Origin: Colias croceus
Lineage: Eukaryota; Arthropoda; Insecta; Lepidoptera; Pieridae
Direction of reading: 5' to 3'
NCBI RefSeq assembly: GCF_905220415.1
Contig: NC_059539.1
Coordinates: forward strand, 11,346,001 to 11,410,000
Length of the DNA stretch: 64,000 bases
This document shows, piece after piece, positions 52,927-64,000 of the stretch (position 1 is the stretch's first letter; each line of letters begins with the position of its first letter). The notes under the pieces are model-generated. The model was not told the DNA's origin. It saw only the letters and a program-made list of their open reading frames with translations, and ran no database searches. The position numbers and the translations under genes are program-made.

Positions 52927-53691
52927 ATAGATAATATAATAATAGATAATATTGTTACGACTTACGAGCTGCTTACTTAATTTTAAACTAGTAGTAATAG
53001 AATATTATATAACTGACAATAACTTAATTTAAATATTTTATATACCATTGAGAATTTAACCCGCCGCTTTTGTTAAAAAGCTTTTTATATTTATTCTTTA
53101 TATCTATCTTTTATTTAATTCTTTACATATGTATACAAAAAATTTTTTAAACAGAAACAAAATCACAAAAATATGATAAAAAAAAATCTTCTAAAAAAAT
53201 ATTTATAAGCAGCAATGTATCCTTCAACGTAGATAAAGCGATATAATTTGTATTGTTTGTAATGCGGAAACTTACACCAGGTGAAAACATATTATGTTAT
53301 CAGGAACTCAACAATCTCGTCCCCTTTTCTTTCCATTGCTTGCTTTATACCTACACCTATAAACATCGTGGTTTCAAGCGAGCAATGGATGTGCAAGCGA
53401 GCGTTAATATAGATAGTGGTGTTGATAAGCAAGGCGTGGCAATGTAATGGTGGTAGATGCTACGATAGCTAAGAGCATCGCACGCGAACCGACAGACACG
53501 CTCATAATACACGAGTCTACATGAATACCAACAGATAGGGTGTTCCTTCATGATTTAGAGCTTCCTTTCAACATTACTCCGCTCGACTTTTAAAGGACTT
53601 TGATGTACGTGACCGAGTTAAAGAGTGGCTAATTTGAAATGTCAAAAGTAACTCATTTTTCGAGCGTCTTTATTTTGCGTCTATGGCCCGC

Positions 53692-54074
53692 GATGTTTAT
53701 AGCCTTCCTCGATAAGTGGGGTTTAAAAAACTGAAATAATTTTTTGTAAGTACGTTATACCAAACAAACAAACTCTTCAACTTTATAAGTAGTAGAAGTA
53801 TAGATATATTCGCTACTGAAAATATCATAATTATTCACAACTAGGTTTCTGCCCGCGGCTTCGCCCGCGCAGTCAAAGAAAAACGATCCCCGATCCCGTG
53901 GGATTTACGGGATTGCGTCATTTTCGCGGGATAAAAAGTAGCCTATGTCCTTTCTTGGGTATCAAAATATCTCCCTATCTCTATAAATTTCATGAAAATT
54001 GGTTCAGCACTTTTGGCGTGATGGAGTAACAGACAGACAGAGTTACTTTCGCATTTATAATATTAGTATGGATA
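53692..54074 (-). repeat. Adjacent CTAG-ended repeats: subfamily D fragment and subfamily A copy
   Basis: 53692-53812 carries TTATAGCCTTCCTCGATAAG and AAACAAACAAACTCTTCAAC (subfamily D). 53841-54074 is a full subfamily A copy: CTAGGTTTCTGCCCGCGGCT, ATCCCGTGGGATTTACGGGA, CAGACAGACAGAGTTACTTT and ATATTAGTATGG. Confidence 0.75.
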
Positions 54075-54805
54075 TCTGCTCTATATAAATCAATGGAGTG
54101 AAACAAACGTGTAAGGCATATTCCCCATACCTCGACCAGGAACACTAGACTTCACTTTTACTTAACCAATTTTAAATTATTTTTTTTTATACCCATTCCT
54201 TGATTTTAAATCCAAAATAGACGCTTTACAAAATCTTCCTGTAATAGCATCTTGGTTTATCAGATAGTACAAGAGCATTAATTAAAAGGGTTTCAAATAG
54301 TAAAGAGGTAAGGCGTTTGCGTCTCAACCCTCCGTGGTTCCTCCTTGAATTAATTCTATTTTAATGCTGTATACTAAGTTAATTGCAATTTCAATTAGTT
54401 TTGCCTTAACCGAATTAAAAGGCTCGTACTTATTTCTAGTTTTAAATATTCAGGCTTTGAAAATGGCCGACATAACTAGGGCGTTATTGAGAACGGCTCT
54501 AATAATTTCGCCGAAATTATTGGAATTTTAATTTGGCCATTCCAAGAACATTAAGCTCACTTTTATAAAGATATTATATCAAGAAAATCATGAGGAATTT
54601 CTTATAGATCACAACGTACTCTTAACCTTTAAAAGTTATTACTGTAGCTAAAAAATATTAGTAGCTTCGTGACATAATTCATAAAATATATGTCCACGGC
54701 CATTTTACTATTATTATAATGTATGGATATGACGATGAGATATAAAATCAGATATCAAAACGAATACTTTACGTAGCATTTTAATATGTCAGCTTTTATT
54801 TTAAA

Positions 54806-54986
54806 CTAGCGGTCCGCCCCGGCTTCGCCCGTGGTACATATTTCGCAATAAAAGGTAGCCTATGTTCTTTCTCAGGGTCTAAAGATTGTCTGTGCCAAAT
54901 TTCATCAAAATCGTTCCAGTAGTTTATGAGCCTATTCATTACAATCAAACAAACAAAGTTTTCCTCTTAATAATATTAGTGTAGAC
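54806..54986 (-). repeat. CTAG-ended repeat, subfamily B, full-length
   Basis: CTAGCGGTCCGCCCCGGCTT, CGCCCGTGGTACATATTTCG, CTCAGGGTCTAAAGATTGTC, (AAAC)n, ATAATATTAGTGTAGAC. Confidence 0.8.
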
Positions 54987-57900
54987 AATTCATGAATTAG
55001 CCATGATAGGTTATGATAAGATAATTTCTTAATAGTTTAAAGGGACATCAGAACAGAATTAACGTTCGTTAAAAAGAGTTTTAAGACAACGTGAGTTACC
55101 TTATCATTTATTGTATTGCTCTTACGCCAACTTTATAACAATTATCTCAAAAATTGAACTCAATTTATTCGCCTACACTTCTTAAAAAATCTTTTAAAGT
55201 AAACTTTATTATTACTATTATTTATATATTATATTAAACTTATTTATTAAACTTATATAGTAAACTTTATTGATTTACTAAAAATATCTTCTAACAAACT
55301 TTCAAAGACCATTGCGATAAATCAACCGTATATTAAATATTAATCTGTAAAATGTAATTTTCAATAGGTGTTTCATACAAAGGAGTTTTCGTTCAATGAA
55401 AAAATATTAAGCCATACATACTACGCAATGTACAGCAAACTATGGAATATACACCTCTCCCTTTTGTTGGATAACTTTTATCTCAAAAACAAGCTGGCTT
55501 TTTGCGTTGGCACCCTTTCGAAATCCGCTGTTTACTGCCAAAGTTTTCGGCCAAATGAAATCTAGATTCTTCTTATAAACAACGCGGAGTTTTCTGGAAC
55601 TTTCGTTATTTATATTTTAATTTGATCTTTAGAGGTGTCGAGAATTTTGATGTAGGTGAATATTTTTTGTTTTAATCTTGTTATTTTTATATTTAGATGT
55701 ACTTTCAAAGGCCTTATGATAGATGTTTTATGCGTTATTATGCCTTTTTGATCAATTTATCTTGGTGAAGGTGTTAGGCCACTTTTAACAAAATCAATAT
55801 TCGTATTTTCTAGTAACATTTTAAAAATCTTTTATATTCCATTTTAGTTAATTATATCACTACAGACTGCTGTATACATTATTGTAATTAGTCAATATAA
55901 AATATGCTTAACTGACACACATACTTACAATACACACACATTCTTACTAATACCATTGGGAACATTATAGTTCTTTACACTAAATAACAGTTAACACAAA
56001 CACGAAACATAACCTCATAATGAACGCAATCAAAGCACCTTGTCTGCCCCCAGTTTGCCCCACAACACCCAAATCGTATCAAATTGTATCAATTGACCAC
56101 TCCTTGCAAGTTTGTTAGGCAATTAAACTTGCGCTGCGACAGGCGAGACTATGGAGTGGGGCAAGGAGGCAAGGGGGCAAGAGGTAGGGGCAAAGTTAGG
56201 CTTTATCCCGAAACTATCGACTTCAGAAAAGCTTTACGAGTAATTTGCCAAAAGTCGGATGCTTCGAGTGGGATTGAGGAAAACACGGTAATTATTGGAC
56301 GCGTTTAGTTGATTACCTTGTTGTGTTATTGTTTTTAGGTAAGTCATCAAGTGATACTTAACTACGGTTTAGAAAACTAATTCATGATTTTTTTATCTTG
56401 ATGGTCAGTTAATCTAAATATTAATAAACAGTATTTACATTTTTATTAGGTATGTAAGTATAGTTGAAGTCATAGCAAGATGTATATTATATAATAAGCA
56501 ACAACCAAAAGTTTCAATTTGATATTTATTTAATCTTATAGAATTCAATGCTTTCGTAAATGATAATTTTTAAATTCACGTTTCAATTTTTTGTTATTTT
56601 TTTTTTCACTCAGGTAACAATCTTTAATACATCTAGATCCAATTACGATGCATTAGTAGTTCTTTGATCGTACTCTCAGGATTTACAAATGATATTTTAA
56701 TTCTCTAGTCAAATTGGAAGCCTTAAATGAGAAGCCGTCGCCATAATGGATTCATGGCACTCATTGACGATGCATTTGGATCAAATTAAGATGCGAGAAC
56801 TTTCCCAACGTCTTTGAGTAAAAAAGCCGGCGAAAATTTTAAAGTTTCCCAACTCAAGTATCAGCTTGTTAAGTGTATGAATATTCGGTTTGTACCTTTT
56901 TATTTTTGGGGAAAATGGACGTCAAATTATGGAGTTAGGAAGAAAATTTTATGAGATATTTAAACGTGAATTAAAGGAGACAAAGTTATGATTATCCTCA
57001 AAGCCGTGGGCAAACCCTAAATAAAACTTTTTGAAAGATAATTAATACACACAACATCTATGAACCAATAACAACAATAAATAATTGATTTCTTCCTATA
57101 GAAAACCCAAAATAACCCATCTTTGAGCCAGTGCTGTTCTAGAACAGAAGAAGCTCAGGAAACGAACAAACGAACGTCAAAAGCAGGACCTTAGCAGACT
57201 TATAAAACCCTTATTTTGAAAACAATAATATCATCACTCACCGAAAGACACTGCTATTAAACGTGGATTAAATCCATTAACATCCCAAATTAGCAGTCAA
57301 TCCAAATGTCAATAATATTAAAACAAATTTTAAATAAGCTATATTACGTGACGATCCCAACTGAATGAATGAACGGAATGACGAATTTTTGTAATTCAAG
57401 CGTCTCGTTACAATTTAAAAAGTCGATTTCCTAATGCCTCAGGGAAATTAGCGAATGGCCATTGACAAAAGAGGCCGGAGAAAAGATTGCATTTAACAAA
57501 ACCTTTTATATTTTGTATCTTGGAATACGTATTGTAAATTCACTCATGTATAGTGTAGGTACGACTTTCATAATTGAAATTGTGAAGCTTTCGTATCGTG
57601 AAAATGAAACGTTAGTGAAATAGAGCATTATTTTTGATAAAAAGTGTTTATCAGTACTGTTATTTTTTTACTTTGTGTTCCATTTTTCCTGAACTTGTGT
57701 AGTTGAATAAACACACAGAAAATAATAATGAGGATTGATTCTAATTCGCAGTAGTTGAATAAATTTTATTATTTTATTACAATCATTGCAAGAATAAAGA
57801 TTTCTTGACATTAAAAAAAATCACGTTCAAAAATAAACATTTAAATATTGTTTACAATCATTTGTAACTGTAACGAATTAAACACTGTATAACCATTCTA

Positions 57901-59068
57901 ATTTACATTTTAAAATTATTTAACAAAACGCACATAAAAAGTATTTCTCTATACCCTACAAAGAACACAATCGTTCCCTAAACTTCGAACCAATAACATT
58001 AAATACAGGACTTAAAATTATCCAATTACAAACTTAGCACACGATGTAACTTACACCGCAATATTTTATTAACTTAGTCAACTTGGCTCAGCTTAGTCTG
58101 GGCTAGAGTTAGGGCTCCTAACTCGTGCGTTGAAGGCTTTTGTGTCCCCAACTTGTTAATGGGGTAATGAACAGCTTACTGTCAAATTTATATCACTTAC
58201 AACACAGTGGGTAAAGAAAGCATTTTACTGGGAGTTATCTGTTTTAAGAAGAGAGGTGCCACAGAACAGCCCCATTCGGTTAAAGAAAGATATTATTACG
58301 GCTCTTTATCTAAGCTTATCACCAAAGTTTATTATGGGAGTATGAGTTTGTATTACTCTAATAACTTATTAAAAAACAGCGAAAAATGCATTAAACCCAT
58401 CATAGTTTCGTAAAATGAGTCGATAATATCAATTCCCTCCAAATTAAATTAAACTAATAACAAAACTCGGATTTCCACTTTGTGGAAAATTACAATTCTT
58501 TCCGGAACACCGTAAAACTTTCCGATCAAAACAAACCAAAGAACCAATAGAGCTCTTTCACAATCATAAGCTTCTTGTGAACGTCGACCAAAAATCAAAT
58601 TATATAAGTATCAAAAAATAATTTCTCGCCAGTCATTTTTCAAGTTGAAAATGTATAAAATATTATCTTCCTCGATTATTAGGAGTCACAATTTCAATAT
58701 GGAAATATCGAAAGCAAAAACTAAGATGGCGCTGCGAACTTTTTTAATTTCATTCAAATTCGACGGCTCGGAGTTTGGTTCGTCGTTAAAATTAACAATG
58801 CTATACGGTGATTGATTTATTACTGATTTCCCGTCTCAAATTCTAACCAATTATTAGGGTTTTTAAATGAACAATCAATTATTATATTTTACTCAATTAA
58901 TCGATCATCCTTTTTTATCCTTTTATTTTCATTGATTTAAACTTTACCCAATAATTCTCGAAAGCATGAAATGATTATGAATGTTTTGATTTTTTTATAA
59001 TAGTGCATTATGTGTATGGTACATAATGATACATAGATACACTCCTACCTATATTTGAATATTGATAA
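54987..59068. other. Long AT-rich single-copy stretch
   Basis: No dispersed repeat family and no RNA gene were recognised over 4 kb. Raised-GC patches: 56130-56290 (G-rich AGGCAAGGGGGCAAGAGG, followed by an open frame of about 30 codons) and 57420-57485. The 74-codon frame at 56084 has a low-complexity Gly/Arg/Lys middle and no motif. The stretch may be intron or regulatory DNA. Confidence 0.4.
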
Positions 59069-59258
59069 CTAGCTTACCGCCCGCGGCTTCGCCCTCTTCG
59101 CCTAAAACCTAATAAATTATATACAAAAACCTTCCTCTTGAATCACTCTATCTATTAAAAAAACCGCATCAAAATCTGTTGCGTAGTTTTAAAGATTTAA
59201 GCATACAAAGGGACAGGGACAGAGAAAGCGACTTTGTTTTATACTATGTAGTGATGCA
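59069..59258 (-). repeat. CTAG-ended repeat, subfamily C, full-length
   Basis: CTAGCTTACCGCCCGCGGCT, TTGAATCACTCTATCTATTA, AACCGCATCAAAATCTGTTG, ATACTATGTAGTGATG. Very close to 26515. Confidence 0.8.
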
Positions 59259-59893
59259 ATGCAAACACCAGTAGGTAGGTATAATTTAAATATTTCCTTT
59301 TATTGAAAATACTATTGAAAACTATTCGATGAAGTGTTTCTAAATTCAATAGCTATGAAAATGAAGCGAACAGATTTTTCTGAATTCCTGAATAATTAAG
59401 CAAATCTATAATTATATGTTTGTCCTATCTATAAAGAAAACAAATTAAAAAAACAATTTAAATGATCGAGCAATATTAAGGAGGGTTCATAATTTATTTG
59501 AAGAGATAGTCAATTTATCGAATTCGCCTACAGAGTTGTAATTATTGGTTATAACTCACTGTGTATCGATATCAATTATGCTAATGGTCAAGTTAGTGTC
59601 ATATAGGGGAGTATCATTTTAATTAAAAACCTTTCGAATATCTTCAGTCTATATCAATTAAAATAATGCTACGTTTTGAGTAAAAACTACACGCTTAGTA
59701 TGAATAAAAGATATTCATTTGAAGCACACAAATTTTGAAATAATAATGTGATTCAAACCTAGGGAACTCTTAGTTTTTTACAAATGCAAGATTCAGGTTA
59801 GTTCTCCATGAATGGCGTTCTTATATAAAACAATGGCGGTTAAAAATAAATGTTTAATTACTACTAATATTTATAACTTACATTTAATAGTAA

Positions 59894-60096
59894 CTAGCGG
59901 TCCGCCCTGGCTTCGCCCGTGGTAGATATTTCGCAATAAAAGGTAGCCTATGTTCTTTCTCAGGGTCTAAAGATTGTCAGTGCTAAATTTCATCAAAATC
60001 GGTGGATAGCTTTATGCGTGAAAACCATAATATACATATTACATACCTATATACATACATAATTACAAACCTTTCCTCTTTATAATATTAGTATAG
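59894..60096 (-). repeat. CTAG-ended repeat, subfamily B, full-length
   Basis: CTAGCGGTCCGCCCTGGCTT, CTCAGGGTCTAAAGATTGTC, CATCAAAATCGGTGGATAGC, then AATATTAGTATAG. Matches 31111 in inverse. Confidence 0.78.
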
Positions 60097-60354
60097 AAGT
60101 ATAGACTATTTAGTAATCTATGTTAATACCTATTTCCAAAGGGATATTTCATTCCAAAATCAATTTATCCCTTTGCATAGTGAGTAAGCTACAAGGACTC
60201 ATCTAATTGATCAGGCCCAACACTCAAACAGATTTTTATGACACTCAAATCAGGTTAAAATGCTATCCATGAAATAAAATGGCCATTGTGTTTGATATCG
60301 AAATTCTAATTCACTTACATTATTCCTTGAACTGAAACCGTTTTCCAGGGGTAA

Positions 60355-60722
60355 TTTTTAGGGATCCGTAACCTTAGGGTAAAAACGGGACCATATTACT
60401 GATACTTCGCTGTCTATCTGTCTATGCCCAGGCTGTATCTCAGGAATAACAGATAGCCAATTGAAATTTTCAGAGATGATGTATTTCTGTTGTCTTTATA
60501 ACAACATATTTTTATAATAAAAAATCGAGATTAGGAACGGTTGTACACACAAGTCACAAGTTGGATGGATTACCATTTTTTTTGCGGTTGCTTTATATGC
60601 TTATTTGTACGGAACCCTTAGTGTCCGACTCGCACTGGACCGATTTTATGTAATACGACGATCCAAAAGCGCTTTTAGAAGAAGACTTGTTGAATAAATG
60701 TTTGAGTTTGAGTTTTCGAGTT
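60355..60722 (+). repeat. GGAACCCTTAGTGTCCGACTC repeat plus (TTTGAG)n LINE tail
   Basis: 60355-60650 has GGGATCCGTAACCTTAGGG, GAGATGATGTATTTCTGTTG and ACGGAACCCTTAGTGTCCGA, wording I recall from a widespread insect repeat. 60669-60722 has GTTGAATAAATGTTTGAGTT, the 3' tail also seen at the 34-kb retrotransposon. A third small tail piece is at 62322-62360. Confidence 0.5.
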
Positions 60723-60911
60723 TAGAACAAATTTAGGTATCAGTGGCTATGACTAAGAAGTTTGGTCGAGTAGCCTTTTTGAGCGTACTGAAGTGTGCAA
60801 AATGTACAAAAAATTTACGTTTATCTGTTTATTGCTTAATTACACTGGTAGTTTTATAAAAACCTTATCTCTATATCTAATTTACAATCTATTCCTTAAT
60901 CGTAGATCCTA

Positions 60912-61244
60912 TCCTACTAAAATTATAAATGCGAAAGTTTGTGAGGATGTGTGTGTGTGTGTCTTTCACGCAAATACTACTGAACCGATTACAATGAAAT
61001 TTAGGACACATATAGAGAGTAACTTGGATTAGCACATAGGGTAGGTTTTATCCCGGAAATCCCACGGGAACGGGAACTATGCGGGTTTTTCTTTGAAGAC
61101 GCGGGCGAAGCCGCAGGCGGAAAGCTAGTAATATTATAAATGCGAAAGTAACTCTATCTGTCTGTATGCCTCTCGGAAAAGAAAATCCTGGAACGATGTG
61201 GGTTTTTCTTTGACTACGCGGGCGAAACTGCGGGGATAAACTAG
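60912..61244 (+). repeat. Two consecutive CTAG-ended repeats (A2 then short A)
   Basis: 60912-61128 is a full A2 copy ending GCGGGCGAAGCCGCAGGCGG AAAGCTAG|T. Directly after it, 61129-61244 is a short A copy with the TAATATTATAAATGCGAAAG head, TCTATCTGTCTG and GCGGGCGAAACTGCGGGGAT AAACTAG|T. The second inserted exactly at the first one's end. Confidence 0.8.
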
Positions 61245-61473
61245 TTATTTATACGTAATCAATTTTAACCTTACCATTTTAAACACGTTTATAACATAAA
61301 CAATTTCAAATAAAATTCGGAAACAATAAACGCGAGTAACAAAACCCCCATTAAGGGTAACAAGTAGGGTATCAGTCGATCATTATTTATCAATCGCAAA
61401 TCGCCTACAATTAACGAGACCCGAGACCGTTTTAGGGATCCAGGCTTGGGTATATTGAAATCTTTATATGTTA

Positions 61474-61560
61474 CTAGCTTTGTATAAATCTTAACAAATT
61501 ATATACTAAAATCTTCCTCTTGGATCATTGTGTAGTGTGTATACCATGTAATGAAGCATA
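61474..61560 (-). repeat. CTAG-ended repeat, subfamily C, deleted copy
   Basis: CTAGCTTTGTATAAATCTTA, ATATACTAAAATCTTCCTCT, TGGATCATTG, ATACCATGTAATGAAG; the GC hairpin and middle are deleted. Confidence 0.55.
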
Positions 61561-62449
61561 AATAATCAAATTAAATGTATTCCCTATTGTACACTGCATC
61601 ATATCAATAGACCCTATCTACATTACCTGCCAGATTACCTGGAGTTACAACTATTCACCTATTTACAATATTGTTCTTATTTCACAAACATGTCATCAAT
61701 ATAAACAAATTATGAAGAAAGGTCTTATAAGTTACTTTTCATACACAAGGTACATAATAACAAGGAAAGCCGCTATGAAAGCTTAAATGAACTTGTTTTT
61801 TTAACATCAAAATAAACCACAATTCCCAAAGAAAAATGGGCTGCTGATCCATCTACAAGACATTTTATGCCACGAAATTACTTCTAATACGAGACTTCAT
61901 TCAAACATTGATTCCTTTATTTGAAGCGTCAAATACAAAGCAAAAACACCTGCCTCCAATAATCCAGATCTATTTTTGTAAGGAAATCGTGATGGGGCGA
62001 ACTCTTCCTTATTTGATTATATTTTGCCCCCGTATTTCCCAATTCAATACTATCGCAGCGGGGAGCGGATTAATTTGCACTGAATTATATATTTCTTTGT
62101 TAAACTGATGCTTTTGGACCAATATTGGATTGCTTTGTACAAAAATGGTGTTGTGTTTAGTATACTTTTAGGTATATGTGAGATCACTCCACTCTTAAAT
62201 CATCACTTCTGAAGACAAAAACAGTTGATGTAAATTTCAGATTTTGTGCTTTACAATCTTATGCATTCCTTATTCAAATTCCTATAGTATGTTCAAGTGT
62301 TTTTCTTAAGGAAGTCTAGATGAATGAATAAATATTTAAGTTAAGTTTGAGTTTGTGTTTATAACATCACAGCAGTATCCAGCCACTACGAGACACAACT
62401 TTGAAAAAAAATTACAAACATCCATTGCTTTACATTTTAGTTATTCATC
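61561..62449. other. AT-rich stretch without a recognised gene
   Basis: No repeat or gene apart from a short LINE-tail scrap at 62322-62360 (AAGTTTGAGTTTGTG). Confidence 0.35.
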
Positions 62450-62516
62450 ATCATCATTATCATCAGCCCATATACGTTCCCACTGCTGGGACACGGGACT
62501 CCTATGAGGGATTGAG
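62450..62516 (-). repeat. (ATG)n-tailed SINE, short 3' fragment
   Basis: ATCATCATCATTATCATCAG, CCCATATACGTTCCCACTGC, TGGGACACGGGACTCCTATG: same 3' part as the SINE at 45760. Confidence 0.72.
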
Positions 62517-62852
62517 TTATTATTTAGTATAATATCCATCCCAAAAACTACACATTTATACCTAATATAAGGTGTAAATGACGAATTTATACCTAATATA
62601 ATATAACATACCTTCCATATGAATAAACACTAAAAATATCCCATAAACAATACCATTTGAAACGGATAAAGCACGGTATGTCACAATGGCTCCGACAGGC
62701 GCCGCCGCAGAGTTAAATATGTTCGGTCGTGCGGTCGGATGCCCGACCTACTGCAGTCATAATATTTGATTTTAACGTTATATTCTAGAAATTGTATAAA
62801 ATTTATTCGCAAAAGAAAAACAATGACCAAAGTTTTGTGCTACAATGCATTT

Positions 62853-63013
62853 TTAAGCTATTGCATAGCTTCTATCGCGGACCTTGAGCGCGGGGACAGA
62901 GTCGAGAAATTCAGTAACGTAAAAACCTCACGCTCCCCACTCCGACGGGCGGAGGTGTGGCTTGAAGGCATAGCATGCAAGCTTTACCGCGGCAGTCCCC
63001 GAGTGCCACACGT
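62853..63013 (+). repeat. GC-rich structured repeat (TTAAGCTATTGC family), copy 6
   Basis: Same family as 27765, with the right arm rearranged (GGCATAGCATGCAAGC). T run after CACACGTCG. Confidence 0.86.
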
Positions 63014-63603
63014 CGTTTTTTTATTTTGAAATCTTTGAAAATGTAGAGACAAACTACAGTTATCAATATTTAAGTTCTGAATGGAATAGTATTTATCTTT
63101 ATACAAATAAAAAAAATACAATTTAACACAAAAGGCACAATTAAAAGTCACATTACGGAAAATAAATTCTTCGGAAACCTCTTCATAAGAAGAACTATTT
63201 ACTAGTCGTGTGAATTGATTAGTCGAACTATAAATTAAAAAGTCAAGTAGAAGATATTATGCATTTAGTAAACTGATGTTCTCCAGGATTTCTTCGCTGA
63301 TAAGCCTGGGTTCGACTAGATATATTAATTCAATTTCATAAAAATCGGTACTTTAGTACAACTATAAAATACAGAACAAAAGCCAGACATATTTGGAAAT
63401 AACAAAATCAATATATTTGCTCTATGTTAGAATATTAACGCAAAAAAATACAGGGAAATACGACAACATGACAAAAATAACATAAACGAGGAAGTTTATT
63501 TATCAATAACAAGATAGTTAATTCTCTGATAATGATCCTTATATTAAGAACATCGTAAGGTCTTTTACACACGAGACGAATTATATCGACGTATCTATAC
63601 TAA
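63014..63603. other. AT-rich stretch without a recognised gene
   Basis: No repeat, RNA gene or credible ORF. Confidence 0.35.
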
Positions 63604-63799
63604 ATACTAATATTATAAAGCTGAAGAGTTTGTTTGTTTGTTTGAGCGCGCTAATCTCGGGAACTACTGGTCCGATTTGAAAAATTCTTTCGGTGTTAGA
63701 TAGCCCATTTATAGAGGAAGGTTATAGGCTATATTATATCATCACGCTACGACCAACAGGGGTGGAGCCACGGGGGTGAAACCGCGCGGAGCAGCTAGT
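63604..63799 (+). repeat. CTAG-ended repeat, subfamily D, full-length
   Basis: Head ACTAATATTATAAAGCTGAA GAG, a (GTTT)n run, ATTCTTTCGGTGTTAGATAG, TATCATCACGCTACGACCAA, tail GGTGAAACCGCGCGGAGCAG CTAG|T. It serves as reference for the D fragments at 8597, 15340 and 53692. Confidence 0.8.
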
Positions 63800-64000
63800 A
63801 TAATATATTCTGGACAAACTCAAACCAATTTTAACTACCTCTAAGACAAATGAGGTTATAAATTCTTAGCAAATGTTGTTGTTTTTGAACAAACACACTT
63901 TAGGACGTCTGAATGCATGTTTAAAATTAAAATATTTATTAACATCTTTGAAATAATTTATTGAATTAAATTAACTTTAATTCACGTACAAGTTAATTCG

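Noticed and set aside
62694..62768. Short CpG-rich frame starting MAPTGAAAELNMFGRAVG
   Set aside because: Only about 25 codons, no splice donor at its end and no known motif. Possibly a promoter patch, but unsupported.
1..64000. Search for CRISPR arrays, operons, phage or bacterial genes
   Set aside because: Nothing with regular spacers or prokaryotic gene layout; all direct repeats are explained by transposons, tandem duplications or microsatellites.

Overview
The window looks like nuclear DNA from a moth or butterfly. It is AT-rich and has no operons or long host ORFs. It is saturated with dispersed-repeat types known from Lepidoptera: elements ending in a GC hairpin plus CTAG(T) that carry (GTCT)n runs, tRNA-headed SINEs with (ATG)n or (ATTT)n tails, 5'-truncated non-LTR retrotransposons, and many non-autonomous DNA transposons. 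The assignment rests on repeat style and is an inference; no species is claimed.

Layout. 1-9 kb: AT-rich DNA with an (AT)n run, a 622-bp hAT-type element with perfect 20-bp ends and 8-bp target duplication, a 460-bp tandem duplication of repeats, and a foldback element. 10.0-12.1 kb: a non-LTR retrotransposon with an intact 546-codon RT ORF, minus strand, sitting inside an older repeat. 13-17 kb: LINE and SINE relics and a candidate first coding exon (minus, about 14.2 kb). 18-23 kb: mostly unique DNA with a near-perfect RFX X-box. 24-42 kb: six full-length tRNA-Ser genes (five anticodon AGA, one CGA) on both strands, plus one internally deleted copy and one 14-bp scrap, interspersed with MITEs, a second truncated non-LTR element with a 9-bp target duplication (34 kb), another RT tail (36 kb), a candidate internal exon (37.8 kb), two GC-rich nested-palindrome elements (38.0 and 42.1 kb), and a hAT-type MITE (38.7 kb). 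43-48 kb: a 205-bp tandem repeat, a deleted piggyBac-like element with TTAA ends and a decayed transposase C-terminus, a SINE beside a tRNA-like sequence, and a 733-bp terminal-inverted-repeat element. 49-64 kb: mainly CTAG-ended repeats in unique AT-rich DNA.

Functionally, the firmest host genes are the tRNA-Ser genes, with both Pol III internal boxes and T-run terminators. The only long protein ORFs are retrotransposon RTs. Three short exon-like segments with good splice donors (14.1, 37.8, 43.4 kb) suggest that part of the window may be introns of one or more host genes, but none is proven and no product is recognised. A GC-rich repeat of about 160 bp with matched inverted segments occurs six times. 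It and the nested-palindrome elements are the most unusual structures seen.
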